Positions 1-8,299 of a stretch of DNA of 64,000 nt are shown one piece after another (within the stretch, counting starts at the first letter, position 1; each line of letters begins with the position of its first letter). This DNA is from Cedecea neteri (GTDB lineage: Bacteria > Pseudomonadota > Gammaproteobacteria > Enterobacterales > Enterobacteriaceae), in the NCBI RefSeq assembly GCF_000758305.1, contig NZ_CP009458.1:4402001-4466000 (forward strand), read 5' to 3'. The notes under the pieces are model-generated. The model did no database searches. It was not told the origin of the DNA and worked only from the letters and a program-made list of their open reading frames with translations. The position numbers were made by a program, and so were the translations under genes.

Positions 1-453
1 CTGCTGCTGGGCCTGATTACCGCCGCCATTCGCTACGGCTTCTTTGTCTACGGCGATGCGTCGCACCTGTTCACCTACGGCCTGCTGTTCCTCGGCATTC
101 TGCTGCACGGCGTGAGCTATGACTTCTACTACGTCACCGCCTACATTTACGTGGACAAGAAATCCCCGGTGTATATGCGCACCGCGGCGCAGGGGCTGAT
201 TACCCTTTGTTGCCAGGGCTTCGGCAGCCTGCTGGGCTACAGCCTCGGCGGCAAAATGATGGAAAAAATGTTTGCTTACTCCTCGCCGGTGAACGGCCAG
301 ACCTTTAACTGGGCGGGGATGTGGGGCTTTGGCGCGATAATGATTGCCGTCATCGCCGTGCTGTTCATGGTCTTCTTCCGCGAGTCGGACAAAGAGATTG
401 CTGCCATCGCCGTTGCCGGTGATGAATCTGAAAAAGTATTAAAGGAAGCGTAA
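1..453 (+). CDS. yegT: YegT-type nucleoside:H+ symporter, C-terminal part (5' end outside window)
   Basis: The reading frame is open from base 1 to the TAA ending at 453, so only about 150 C-terminal residues are present. They form hydrophobic helices with a short YVDKKSP loop and an amphipathic cytoplasmic tail, as in the NupG/XapB/YegT nucleoside proton symporter family of the inner membrane. The first in-frame ATG or GTG is internal and is not the true start. The gene lies 2 bases before yegU and in the same direction, so yegT-yegU-yegV are probably co-transcribed, as in E. coli. The association with a sugar kinase and an ADP-ribosylglycohydrolase-like protein suggests nucleoside or ribosyl-compound salvage. 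The exact substrate cannot be read from the sequence. Confidence 0.85.
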   Translation: MLLGLITAAIRYGFFVYGDASHLFTYGLLFLGILLHGVSYDFYYVTAYIYVDKKSPVYMRTAAQGLITLCCQGFGSLLGYSLGGKMMEKMFAYSSPVNGQTFNWAGMWGFGAIMIAVIAVLFMVFFRESDKEIAAIAVAGDESEKVLKEA

Positions 454-455
454 TA

Positions 456-1469
456 ATGGAAAATCGTATTCTGGGAGCCTTTTACGGCCAGATGTTAGGT
501 GATGCGATGGGCATGCCGTCCGAACTGTGGCCGCGCTCGCGGGTAAAGGCCCACTTCGGCTGGATAGACAAGTTCCTGCCAGGCCCGGCGGAAAACAATG
601 CCGCCTGTTATTTTGCTCGCGCTAAGTTTACCGATGACACGTCGATGGCGCTGGCGCTGGCGGACGCCATCATCGAGCACCACGGGGCTATCAACCCGGA
701 CGCCATTGGCCGCCATATCCTGGCGTGGGCAGAAGGGTTCGATGCGTTCAATAAAAACGTGCTCGGCCCAACATCGAAAATAGCCCTGAATGCGATCAAA
801 CAAGGAACGCCGGTGAGCGAGTTGGAAAACAACGGCGTGACCAACGGGGCGGCGATGCGTGCCTCCCCGCTTGGCTGCCTGCTGCCGACGACCAGTCTCG
901 ATGAGTTTGTGGACGAGGTCGCGTTAGCGTCAAGCCCAACGCACAAATCGGATTTAGCCATTGCAGGGGCGGTTGTGATCGCCTGGGCCATTTCTCGCGC
1001 CATCGACGGTGCAAGCTGGGCAACCATCTGCGATGAACTACCGTCCATCGCCCGCCACGCACAGGAAAAACGCATCACGACATTTAGCGCTTCCCTCGCG
1101 GCACGCCTGGAATTAGCGTTGAGCGTGGCAAGAAAAGCGCGCGGCACCGAATCCGCCATGGAAGAGATTTACCAGCTGGTCGGCACCGGCACCAGCACCG
1201 TGGAGTCCGTACCGGCGGCGATTGCAATGGTCGAACTGGCGAAAACCGACCCTAACCGCTGCGCCATACTGTGTGCCAACCTCGGGGGAGATACCGACAC
1301 CATCGGTGCGATGGCCACGGCTATCTGCGGCGCGCTGAACGGCGTGGAAAGCATCGACCCGGCATTAAAGCAGGAGCTGGATGAAGAGAACCAGCTCGAC
1401 TTCACGCGCTACAGCCGCATCTTTATGGCCTACCGCCAGCAAAGAGAGGCCAGCCATGAAGCCAAATGA
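456..1469 (+). CDS. yegU: ADP-ribosylglycohydrolase family protein YegU
   Basis: A 337-residue cytosolic protein of the ADP-ribosyl-crysJ1 (DraG/ARH) fold, expected to hydrolyse N- or O-linked ADP-ribose or a related ribosyl bond using a dinuclear Mg centre. The metal-binding acidic motifs are visible: DDTSMALALAD near residue 60 and GGDTDTIGAMA near residue 275. Length matches E. coli YegU (about 334). The ATG follows yegT by 2 bases, and its end overlaps the start of yegV by 14 bases, which indicates translational coupling in a yegTUV operon. The family assignment is firm; the physiological substrate is not known. Confidence 0.88.
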   Translation: MENRILGAFYGQMLGDAMGMPSELWPRSRVKAHFGWIDKFLPGPAENNAACYFARAKFTDDTSMALALADAIIEHHGAINPDAIGRHILAWAEGFDAFNKNVLGPTSKIALNAIKQGTPVSELENNGVTNGAAMRASPLGCLLPTTSLDEFVDEVALASSPTHKSDLAIAGAVVIAWAISRAIDGASWATICDELPSIARHAQEKRITTFSASLAARLELALSVARKARGTESAMEEIYQLVGTGTSTVESVPAAIAMVELAKTDPNRCAILCANLGGDTDTIGAMATAICGALNGVESIDPALKQELDEENQLDFTRYSRIFMAYRQQREASHEAK

Positions 1470-2436
1470 ACTGTTGAGCAAACTGCCCCAGTTGCAGGCT
1501 CAACGCCCGGTTTGCGTGCTCGGTTCGGCGGTGATTGACGTCATCGCCGACGCCTATGCCCTGCCGTGGCGCGGCTGCGATATCGAGCTGCATCAGCAAG
1601 GCGTGAACATCGGTGGCTGCGCGCTGAACATCGCCATCACGCTTTTGCGCCTCGGCATCAACTCTCAGAACGCGCTGCCGATTGGCCAGGGAACCTGGGC
1701 CGATATTATTCGCAACAGCCTGAAAAAACAGCACATCAGCAGCGAGATCCACACCGATGCGGGAGACAATGGCTGGTGCCTGGCGCTGGTCGAACCCGAC
1801 GGTGAGCGCACCTTTATGTCGTTTCGCGGCGTCGAGCATCAGTGGAATCAGGCCTGGCTTGACGGCCTGAGCATCCCGCCAGGCAGCCTGCTGTCGCTCT
1901 CTGGCTACCAGCTTGCCGGCCCGTGTGCGGAACTGCTCGTTGGCTGGCTGGAGTCGCTGGAGGCAATTACGCCGTTTATCGACTTTGGCCCGCGTATTGC
2001 GGATATCCCACAGCCGCTGCTGGCGCGGATCATGGCCTGCAAACCGATTGTTTCGCTCAACCGTCAGGAAGCGGCGATTGTTGCCGAATGGCTTGAAGTC
2101 GATCCTGAAAACATTGAAGCGATCTGCCGCGCATGGCAGACCCGCTACGCCAGCCCGCTGATCGTTCGTTTAGATAAGGACGGCGCGTGGTTTGCGGACG
2201 GCGATAATAAGGGGATCGCTGCGCCCTTCCCGACCACCGTCGTGGATACCATCGGCGCGGGTGACAGCCACGCGGGTGGCACAATTGCGGGCCTGGCAGC
2301 AGGCTGGAGCCTGGAAGAAGCTGTCAGTCTCGGTAATGCGGTAGCCAGCTACGTGGTCGGCCACCGGGGCGGGGACTGCGCGCCAAAACTCGCACAGCTC
2401 GAGCAAGCCTTACTCCTCGCAGACGAAAACGTATAA
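1456..2436 (+). CDS. yegV: PfkB-family sugar kinase YegV
   Basis: A 326-residue ribokinase/PfkB-type kinase predicted to phosphorylate a sugar or nucleoside with ATP. The N-terminal GSAVIDVIAD segment and the C-terminal signature DTIGAGDSHAGG, which holds the catalytic Asp, are both intact. The start at 1456 is chosen because the E. coli-like MKPNELLSKLP begins there; an upstream in-frame extension lies inside yegU. The ATG sits 14 bases before the end of yegU. The 3' end overlaps the convergent yegW by 27 bases. The substrate is unknown; neighbouring YegT suggests a nucleoside-derived compound. Confidence 0.88.
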   Translation: MKPNELLSKLPQLQAQRPVCVLGSAVIDVIADAYALPWRGCDIELHQQGVNIGGCALNIAITLLRLGINSQNALPIGQGTWADIIRNSLKKQHISSEIHTDAGDNGWCLALVEPDGERTFMSFRGVEHQWNQAWLDGLSIPPGSLLSLSGYQLAGPCAELLVGWLESLEAITPFIDFGPRIADIPQPLLARIMACKPIVSLNRQEAAIVAEWLEVDPENIEAICRAWQTRYASPLIVRLDKDGAWFADGDNKGIAAPFPTTVVDTIGAGDSHAGGTIAGLAAGWSLEEAVSLGNAVASYVVGHRGGDCAPKLAQLEQALLLADENV

Positions 2437-3156
2437 GTCGCTGCGGCAGTGGCTGATGCTGTACTCAATGGGCCGGTTATGCGGGTCGAACGCCACCTGT
2501 TTGATGACCAAAACCGGCACCGGCGTTTCCAGTTTGATGTGTGACTGGAATTCGCTGTCCGGCATTCTGGCGCTCACCCGGCTGCGGGTGCGCTGCGGAA
2601 TAATGTTCTGGCTGCGGAAATAGTCGTACAGCGAAACGCCAATCTCATCCGGGTCGGCAATCAGCCCGGTCGGCACGTAAGACTCTTCGATAGACACCGC
2701 ATCTTCATCCACATAGCGAATACGCTTTAGCAAAAAGACCTCGCTTTCCGCCGGGATCGCGAGCTGTTCTGCCACGTCTGCCGGGCATTTCACCACGCGT
2801 TTGTTCACCCACAGCGTGTTTGGCTTTTTACCCCGGAGCACAACCTGCTGCGAAAACCCTCTGGCCTCTTTCAGTGAATACTCAAACGTGGCGTTAATTT
2901 GCGTCCCGTAGCCGCGCGAACGTGTTACCACACCTTCATCTTCCAGCGCTTGCATCGCCTTGCGCACGGTAATGCGTGACACGCCCGTAAGCTGGCTGAG
3001 ATCCCGCTCCCCCGGCAGGATATTTCCCTGCGGCAACAGGCCCGCGCGCACGGCATTTTTTACCGTTTCAACAAACTTGAGGTACAGAGGAGCGTTATCC
3101 GGGGCGGCAAAGCGCTGTTTAAGCTGTTCAACTAACTGGTGATGAGCCTGTTCCAT
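2410..3156 (-). CDS. yegW: GntR/HutC-family transcriptional regulator YegW
   Basis: A 248-residue regulator. The N-terminal winged helix-turn-helix includes LPGERDLSQLTGVSRITVRK, and the C-terminal UTRA effector-binding domain ends in SISHCRSDLYVFVCEE, nearly as in E. coli YegW. The start chosen is MEQAHHQL (3156), matching E. coli; an alternative start three codons upstream exists. It is convergent with yegV and shares 27 bases of coding sequence with its end. It probably controls the yegTUV genes in response to a sugar or nucleoside ligand, which is an inference from context. Confidence 0.88.
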   Translation of the reverse strand: MEQAHHQLVEQLKQRFAAPDNAPLYLKFVETVKNAVRAGLLPQGNILPGERDLSQLTGVSRITVRKAMQALEDEGVVTRSRGYGTQINATFEYSLKEARGFSQQVVLRGKKPNTLWVNKRVVKCPADVAEQLAIPAESEVFLLKRIRYVDEDAVSIEESYVPTGLIADPDEIGVSLYDYFRSQNIIPQRTRSRVSARMPDSEFQSHIKLETPVPVLVIKQVAFDPHNRPIEYSISHCRSDLYVFVCEE

Positions 3157-3242
3157 GGTACGCAATTGTCCGGCAGGGAAGATGAAGCCAGTATAGTACC
3201 ACTGGTATTATGCTGGCTAAAAACTTCTCTCTTAACCGACAG

Positions 3243-4043
3243 TTACCACCACTCGTGAAAATGATGCACCGGGCCGATACCGTGCCCGACTTCCAGCGAA
3301 TCCGCCTGCGCCAGCGCCTTCGATAACCAGATTTTTGCGGCAGCCACGGTTTGCGCCCAGTCGTCATGACGGGGGCGAAGCGCGGCCAGCGCGGCGGATA
3401 AAGTACAGCCAGTGCCGTGGGTGTTTTTTGTTTGCACACGCGGCGCGGTAAAACGCAGGACATCGTGGCGGGTAAACAGCCAGTCCGGGCTTTCTGCATC
3501 GTCGAGATGCCCGCCTTTCATCAGTACAGCCTCACAGCCCATTGCCAGCAGCGCTTCTCCTTGTTCACGCATCTCTTTTTCACTCCGCGCGTGGGGAGCA
3601 TCCAGCAGCGCTGCCGCTTCCGGGAGATTGGGCGTGATCAGCGCGACATGCGGCAATAGCTTCCGACGTAAGCTTTCCACCGCCGACGGGGCCAGCAGCG
3701 GATCGCCGCTCTTCGCCAGCATCACCGTGTCCAGCACCACGTTTTTCGCCTTATAGAAGGCCAGCCGCTCTGCTACAGCTTCAACGATATCGGTTTCTGC
3801 CAGCATGCCGATTTTTGTGGTGTCGATGCGCACGTCGCTCAGGACAGAATCTAACTGCGCCGCCACAAACTCAGGCTCAATACGGTAAACGGACTGCACG
3901 CCACGGGTATTCTGCGCCACCAGCGCGGTGATGACGCTAGTGCCATAAGCGCCGAGTGCCGAGAAAGTTTTCAGATCGGCCTGGATACCCGCCCCGCCGC
4001 TTGGATCGGTTCCGGCGATGGTTAATGCGTTGATGCGTTTCAT
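3243..4043 (-). CDS. thiD: Hydroxymethylpyrimidine / phosphomethylpyrimidine kinase
   Basis: A 266-residue ribokinase-fold enzyme that phosphorylates HMP and then HMP-P to HMP-PP for thiamine synthesis. The N-terminal substrate loop (ALTIAGTDPSGGAGIQADLK), the MLAKSGDPLL segment and the C-terminal anion-hole motif NTHGTGCTLSAALAA are present. The start MKRINALTIAG at 4043 overlaps the thiM stop by 4 bases (ATGA), so thiM-thiD is a coupled operon downstream of the TPP riboswitch. The longer ORF upstream is out-of-family sequence inside thiM and was discarded. Confidence 0.93.
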   Translation of the reverse strand: MKRINALTIAGTDPSGGAGIQADLKTFSALGAYGTSVITALVAQNTRGVQSVYRIEPEFVAAQLDSVLSDVRIDTTKIGMLAETDIVEAVAERLAFYKAKNVVLDTVMLAKSGDPLLAPSAVESLRRKLLPHVALITPNLPEAAALLDAPHARSEKEMREQGEALLAMGCEAVLMKGGHLDDAESPDWLFTRHDVLRFTAPRVQTKNTHGTGCTLSAALAALRPRHDDWAQTVAAAKIWLSKALAQADSLEVGHGIGPVHHFHEWW

Positions 4044-4828
4044 ACCAGCACCTCCGCGTTCAGCAGATAAAGGGCGTCGAGGAAGGCTGGGGTAAAACTG
4101 CCCGGCCCACGGCTGGCGGCGATGGCCTGCTCGCCAGCAAGCGACATAAAGCGGCAGGCGCTGGCGACGTTGTCCAGCCTGTCCCCCGGCAATGCAGAGC
4201 ACGCAGCCACCACGGCGGAAAGCGCACATCCGGTGCCGACCACACGCGTCATTAGTTCTCCCCCGCCAGTCACGGCAAGCGTTCGCTCGCCGTCGGTGAC
4301 GTAATCAGTTTCTCCGGTTACGGCAACCACCGCGCCGGTTTCACGCGCCAGCTTTTGCGCAGCCGGGAGCGCCGAAAGCGCATCATCGGTGCTGTCCACA
4401 CCGCGACCTCCGGCCTGCTCGCCCGCTAACGCCATGATTTCAGACGCGTTTCCGCGAATAGCGGCGGGTTTCAGTTGAATAATTTCGCGGGCAAAACGCG
4501 TGCGGAAAGCCAGACCGCCCACGGCGACCGGGTCTAACGCCCACGGCGTTCCGGCGCTATTGGCGGCGTGAATCGCGGCCAACATCGCAGCCGAGCGTTC
4601 TGATGTCAGCGTGCCAATGTTGATCAGCAGCGCGCTGGCAAGCCCGCTAAATTGCGCCGCTTCTTCGGCTTCAATCACCATCGCCGGGGCAGCCCCAAGC
4701 GCCAGCAGCACGTTAGCGGTAAAGGTTTGTACTACGTCATTGGTCATACAGTGAACCAGCGGCGAATGCTGGCGGAGATGGTGTAAAACAGAGACGGCGG
4801 TCGCGCCGGGCAGCAGGTCAGGTTGCAT
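4040..4828 (-). CDS. thiM: Hydroxyethylthiazole kinase
   Basis: A 262-residue kinase that phosphorylates thiazole (THZ) with ATP for thiamine salvage. Family motifs are clear: SPLVHCMTNDVVQTFTAN at the N-terminus, DPVAVGG in the middle, and VVGTGCALSAVVAA (anion hole and catalytic Cys region) near residue 195. It is the first gene after the TPP riboswitch and overlaps thiD by 4 bases. Repression when thiamine pyrophosphate is abundant is expected from the riboswitch. Confidence 0.94.
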   Translation of the reverse strand: MQPDLLPGATAVSVLHHLRQHSPLVHCMTNDVVQTFTANVLLALGAAPAMVIEAEEAAQFSGLASALLINIGTLTSERSAAMLAAIHAANSAGTPWALDPVAVGGLAFRTRFAREIIQLKPAAIRGNASEIMALAGEQAGGRGVDSTDDALSALPAAQKLARETGAVVAVTGETDYVTDGERTLAVTGGGELMTRVVGTGCALSAVVAACSALPGDRLDNVASACRFMSLAGEQAIAASRGPGSFTPAFLDALYLLNAEVLV

Positions 4829-4875
4829 AACGGTAAGGCTCCTGTCCGGCGTGAAAGAAGGGACGCCGGACAGGC

Positions 4876-4960
4876 ATCTGACTTCCCTACGCTGGCATTA
4901 TCCAGATCAGGTGGTACGGGTATTTCTCAGCCTTCACAAGGAAGGGCACCCCGAGTCATT
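4876..4960 (-). promoter_or_regulatory. TPP (THI-box) riboswitch upstream of thiMD
   Basis: On the minus strand the leader reads ACTCGGGGTGCCC, then GGCTGAGAAATACCCG, then ACCTGATCTGGATAATGCC and AGCGTAGGGAA. These are the conserved helices and TPP-binding loops of the thiamine pyrophosphate riboswitch. It ends about 50 bases before the thiM ATG, as in the E. coli thiM leader, where binding hides the ribosome site. The match to the conserved core is essentially complete. Confidence 0.96.
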
Positions 4961-5412
4961 TACAGCAATATGTTGTGATTAATGCAGGTCATTAATCCGT
5001 GAGGAGGATGGTAATGCCAGCGGGAGGTCTTGTAAACGGCAAAAGCGGCGCTTTGCGGATTGCAGGTGGTGGGCTGGGATGATACTGGCTTAACTTAGGA
5101 CGGCTTAGTGAAGAAATTCACTCGTCGAATTTAACTGCCCTTTTCTATTTTTTCATTCCACAACACCACACATAGCTGAACTTTCAAACGTAAGCCATCT
5201 CGTCCTGATTGTAATGCCCGTGTGAGCACCCCATCACCAGTACAAATGATGAATGTGAACGACCTGTTTTAACCATTTTAAACACCCTCAACTAAGAATT
5301 TTCTTATGATTTAGATCAAGGATTACACTGTCACATTCCGGGATAGTTCACCACCGTTATCAATGTCCAACATGAAACATTGAAACGCTTAATTTATTAA
5401 TGGTGAAATAGA
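4961..5412. other. Intergenic region between thiM leader and the autotransporter gene
   Basis: About 450 bases without a convincing gene. The left part must contain the thiM promoter. The right part is AT-rich and carries the promoter of the downstream autotransporter gene, with a TGATTTAGATCAAG stretch near 5310 that could be a weak CRP- or FNR-like site, unproven. No repeat, RNA gene or coding frame was recognised. Confidence 0.5.
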
Positions 5413-6333
5413 ATGAAATTGATCAACTTAGGCAAGTCCATAGTAACTATTGGGGTAATGGGTTCTTTATTTTTTTCTTTATCCGCTTTCGCTACGGGGA
5501 CAGGCGCAAGTGACGCAATGAGTGCGGCACAAAAAGAGGCTGCTATCGAAAAAATTCGTGACGAAGCCAATAATGCTAATCTTTTGGTTAGTCACGATCT
5601 GGATATTGGTAACGCTCTGCGCAAAGCAAATGTGCCGTGGGATCAGGCAATGGCAGCTTATAATAGCGATATAAATATTATTAATTCTGCTGCCAGCAAA
5701 ATTGCTGACATTCAAAAGCGTCCAATGCTGGTTGAGTCTGACCCTGCGGGTACCCCAACAAATCAGACAGGCCCTGCCACTCATCCTGATAACAACGCAA
5801 CAGATGCCGACCGCCAGGCAGCCAAAGATAAAGCGATGATCGAATATGTTCAGGCTCAGGTAAAAAACGGCGTGGATGGTAAGAACGGGACAAATGGTAT
5901 TAACGGCACAAATGGCCTGACAACCACCGAAACAAAACTCGATACGGCAACGCAGGCACGCGTATCCACTAACGCTAACAATATTTTTTTAAATACTGAA
6001 CGCGCAGAAAACAATACGCGCATGATTCAGGCCAACAGCCAGTCCATCGATAAATTAAATAACGCCTTCTCTGCATTAAAAGATGAAGTTAACAATAATC
6101 AAAAAGAGGCCAACGCGGGTATCTCTGGCGCGATGGCAATGAGCAATATACCGCAGGTGATGAATAATCAAACCGTGGCTATAGGGGCAGGTATTGGCGG
6201 CTATGAAGGCGAAAATGCTTTAGCCGTGGGCGCCTCTACACGTATCGGAAATACTGTTGTTGTGAAAGCCACCGTCAGTGACGATACAGAAAACAATGTG
6301 GGTTACGGTGCGGGGTTATCTGTAGGCTGGTAA
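5413..6333 (+). CDS. Small YadA-like trimeric autotransporter (type Vc)
   Basis: A 306-residue exported protein. A signal peptide occupies about residues 1-28 (…SLSAFATG). The passenger is hydrophilic and Asn/Ala-rich. Residues 152-169 hold six tandem N/D-G-X triplets (NGV DGK NGT NGI NGT NGL). A heptad-like coiled-coil stalk follows at about 180-235. The C-terminal ~70 residues match a YadA anchor: four short amphipathic strands including AVGASTRIGNTVVV and ending GYGAGLSVGW with a terminal aromatic. Such proteins trimerise to form a 12-strand outer-membrane pore with surface stalks, usually adhesins. The gene is visibly more AT-rich than its neighbours, suggesting transfer. Partner and ligand are unknown. 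Confidence 0.75.
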   Translation: MKLINLGKSIVTIGVMGSLFFSLSAFATGTGASDAMSAAQKEAAIEKIRDEANNANLLVSHDLDIGNALRKANVPWDQAMAAYNSDINIINSAASKIADIQKRPMLVESDPAGTPTNQTGPATHPDNNATDADRQAAKDKAMIEYVQAQVKNGVDGKNGTNGINGTNGLTTTETKLDTATQARVSTNANNIFLNTERAENNTRMIQANSQSIDKLNNAFSALKDEVNNNQKEANAGISGAMAMSNIPQVMNNQTVAIGAGIGGYEGENALAVGASTRIGNTVVVKATVSDDTENNVGYGAGLSVGW

Positions 6334-6385
6334 GTTGTTCCCGGCAACATTTACTTCGCTAAAACCACTGCTAAGCTCTATTTCA

Positions 6386-6413
6386 GCGCCTTTACAAAGG
6401 CGCATTTTTGGCA
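6386..6413 (+). terminator. Rho-independent terminator after the autotransporter gene
   Basis: The sequence GCGCCTTTACAAAGGCGC forms an 8-bp stem and is followed by ATTTTTGG. It lies between the autotransporter stop and the lpxO-like start, so the two genes are probably separate transcripts. Confidence 0.75.
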
Positions 6414-6469
6414 GTCGGGGCTTTGGCCCGGCAGGGAATGAGCAAAAAACACAGTGGTCAGATAACAAT

Positions 6470-7372
6470 ATGAAATATATCATTTTACTCATCATTATTA
6501 TTTCAGTGGTCTATGTGCATTACCGCGGCAAGATTCGTTTTCGTTTCTGGCGACAGCTGTCGGACCATTCAACGTTTACCGCCCCACTTAACGGTTTTAT
6601 GTATCTTTTCTCCAGGGTGCCGAATACGCCCTATTTAACGCCGGAAACCTTTCCCGAGCTAACAACGCTGCGGGAAAACTGGGAAGTGATTCGCGACGAA
6701 GGTATGCATCTGCAACAAATGGAGCAGATAAAAGCCGCAGAAAAATTTAACGACGCCGGTTTCAACTCCTTCTTTAAAACAGGCTGGAAGCGCTTTTACC
6801 TGAAATGGTATGAAAACGCCCACCCGTCAGCCAGCATACTGTGCCCGAAAACCACCGAACTGCTGCGCACCATTCCGTCCATCAAAGCTGCGATGTTCGC
6901 TACCCTGCCCGACGGCAGCCGCCTGCCAAGACACCGGGACCCGTATGCCGGCTCGCTGCGTTTTCATCTTGGACTTGCGACCCCGAATGACGATCGCTGC
7001 TTTATTGAAGTGGACGGACAGCGCTATAGCTGGCGGGACGGCGAAGGCGTGCTGTTCGATGAAACCTATATTCACTATGCGGAAAACACCAGCGGCGAAA
7101 ATCGCCTGATTCTGTTCTGTGACGTGGAAAGACCGATGCGTTATCGCTGGGCTCAGGCGGTTAACCACTGGCTCGGGCGCAACCTGATGAGCGCCGCCTC
7201 GGCACCCAACGATGAAAATGACCGCATCGGCGGGATCAACCGCGCTTTCCGCTACATCTATCAGATTCGTATCGTCGGCAAGAAGTTAAAAAGCTGGAAT
7301 AAAACGGTGTATTACATCGTGAAATGGATCCTGTTTGGCGGGATTGCCGTGCTTATCTGGCGGGCGTTTTAG
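6470..7372 (+). CDS. lpxO: LpxO-like Fe(II)/2-oxoglutarate-dependent lipid A hydroxylase
   Basis: A 300-residue membrane-anchored aspartyl/asparaginyl beta-hydroxylase-family protein, close in length to Salmonella LpxO (about 302), which adds a 2-hydroxyl to the secondary myristate of lipid A. The N-terminal hydrophobic anchor is residues 1-16 and a second hydrophobic segment lies at the extreme C-terminus. The iron ligands of the family are visible: H155-x-D157 in PRHRDPY and H202 in TYIHYAEN, with the 2-oxoglutarate-binding Arg in ENRLILF. The start at 6470 (MKYIILL) is preferred over an upstream frame that runs through the terminator. It stands alone between two terminators. A related peptide-hydroxylase role cannot be excluded. 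Confidence 0.82.
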   Translation: MKYIILLIIIISVVYVHYRGKIRFRFWRQLSDHSTFTAPLNGFMYLFSRVPNTPYLTPETFPELTTLRENWEVIRDEGMHLQQMEQIKAAEKFNDAGFNSFFKTGWKRFYLKWYENAHPSASILCPKTTELLRTIPSIKAAMFATLPDGSRLPRHRDPYAGSLRFHLGLATPNDDRCFIEVDGQRYSWRDGEGVLFDETYIHYAENTSGENRLILFCDVERPMRYRWAQAVNHWLGRNLMSAASAPNDENDRIGGINRAFRYIYQIRIVGKKLKSWNKTVYYIVKWILFGGIAVLIWRAF

Positions 7373-7392
7373 TTTCAGCCTTCATGAAACAG

Positions 7393-7427
7393 AAGAGCCT
7401 TTGCAGTAATAGCAAAGGCTCTTTATC
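7393..7427. terminator. Bidirectional terminator between lpxO and the azoreductase gene
   Basis: AGAGCCTTTG and CAAAGGCTCT pair in a 10-bp stem around GCAGTAATAG, with T-rich flanks. It sits between two convergent genes and can serve both. Confidence 0.8.
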
Positions 7428-7432
7428 CGTTA

Positions 7433-8044
7433 TCAGGCCAGCGACGCGATCTGGTTTTTGGCATCGGCGATTGCGGCACTTTTCGCTTCGTCGCCACGGC
7501 CCAGGTTTTCTGCGCGGATAATGGTCACGTCGGTCAGGCCAATAAAGCCCAGCACCGCTTTCAGATAGGATTCCTGATGCTCGAGGAATGCCGCCGGGCT
7601 GTCGCCGGTGTACTGGCCGCCGCGCGATGAAGCGATAAATACTTTTTTACCTTTTGGCAGCAGGCCTTCCGGGCCGTTGGCACCGTACTGGAAGGTGCGC
7701 CCGGCCACACAAACGCGGTCGATCCACGCCTTAAGCTGGGATGGAATAGAGAAGTTGTACATCGGCACGCCAATGACAATCACATCCGCGGCGAACAGGT
7801 CGTCAATAAACGCCCCACCGGCAGCAAGATCTGCGCCCAGCTCAGCGTCGGTCACTTCCGCGCCCTGGAAAGCGGCAATGTGCTTGTCGGACAGGTGCTG
7901 AGCCGGGGACTGCACCAGGTCGCGATAAATCACGGTGGCACCAGGGTGTAGCGTTTTCTGGCGGGCAACAATCTCCGCCGACAGCTGGCGGCTGACGGAA
8001 TAACCGCCCAGAACACTGGTATCAATATGCAGGATAGTCGACAT
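7433..8044 (-). CDS. FMN-dependent NADH:quinone/azo oxidoreductase (AzoR family)
   Basis: A 203-residue flavodoxin-like enzyme of the AzoR family, which reduces quinones and azo compounds with NAD(P)H through bound FMN. Typical motifs are the N-terminal phosphate loop (HIDTSVLGGYSVSRQLS), PMYNFSIPSQLKAWIDRV, GRTFQYGANGPEGLLPKGKK and ASSRGG. The start MSTILHID at 8044 is chosen; a longer frame upstream lacks family similarity. A LysR-type gene is divergently transcribed 256 bases away and is the likely regulator, in the manner of LysR/azoreductase pairs that respond to electrophiles. It is a paralogue rather than the orthologue of E. coli AzoR, judging by divergence. Confidence 0.85.
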   Translation of the reverse strand: MSTILHIDTSVLGGYSVSRQLSAEIVARQKTLHPGATVIYRDLVQSPAQHLSDKHIAAFQGAEVTDAELGADLAAGGAFIDDLFAADVIVIGVPMYNFSIPSQLKAWIDRVCVAGRTFQYGANGPEGLLPKGKKVFIASSRGGQYTGDSPAAFLEHQESYLKAVLGFIGLTDVTIIRAENLGRGDEAKSAAIADAKNQIASLA

Positions 8045-8299
8045 CGTTTTAGCCTCTGAAATGGAGCCTGGTTTAGGGGATAAGCGCGTTAAGAGTTTTT
8101 TTAAAGCCGTTAACATAGGTGTGCTCAATCTTTAAGATTCGCTGAACATGGCTGCCACTATGCCACCGCCTTTCTCACCCGAATAGCCGTTATATTTCGA
8201 TGTAATCCATCGCCACACCCGATACATCTTCACCAATGACAAAGCCATGCCGAAGGGCTATATTGCGCTTCACCCCTTCACTACCAGGCAGGAATCACA

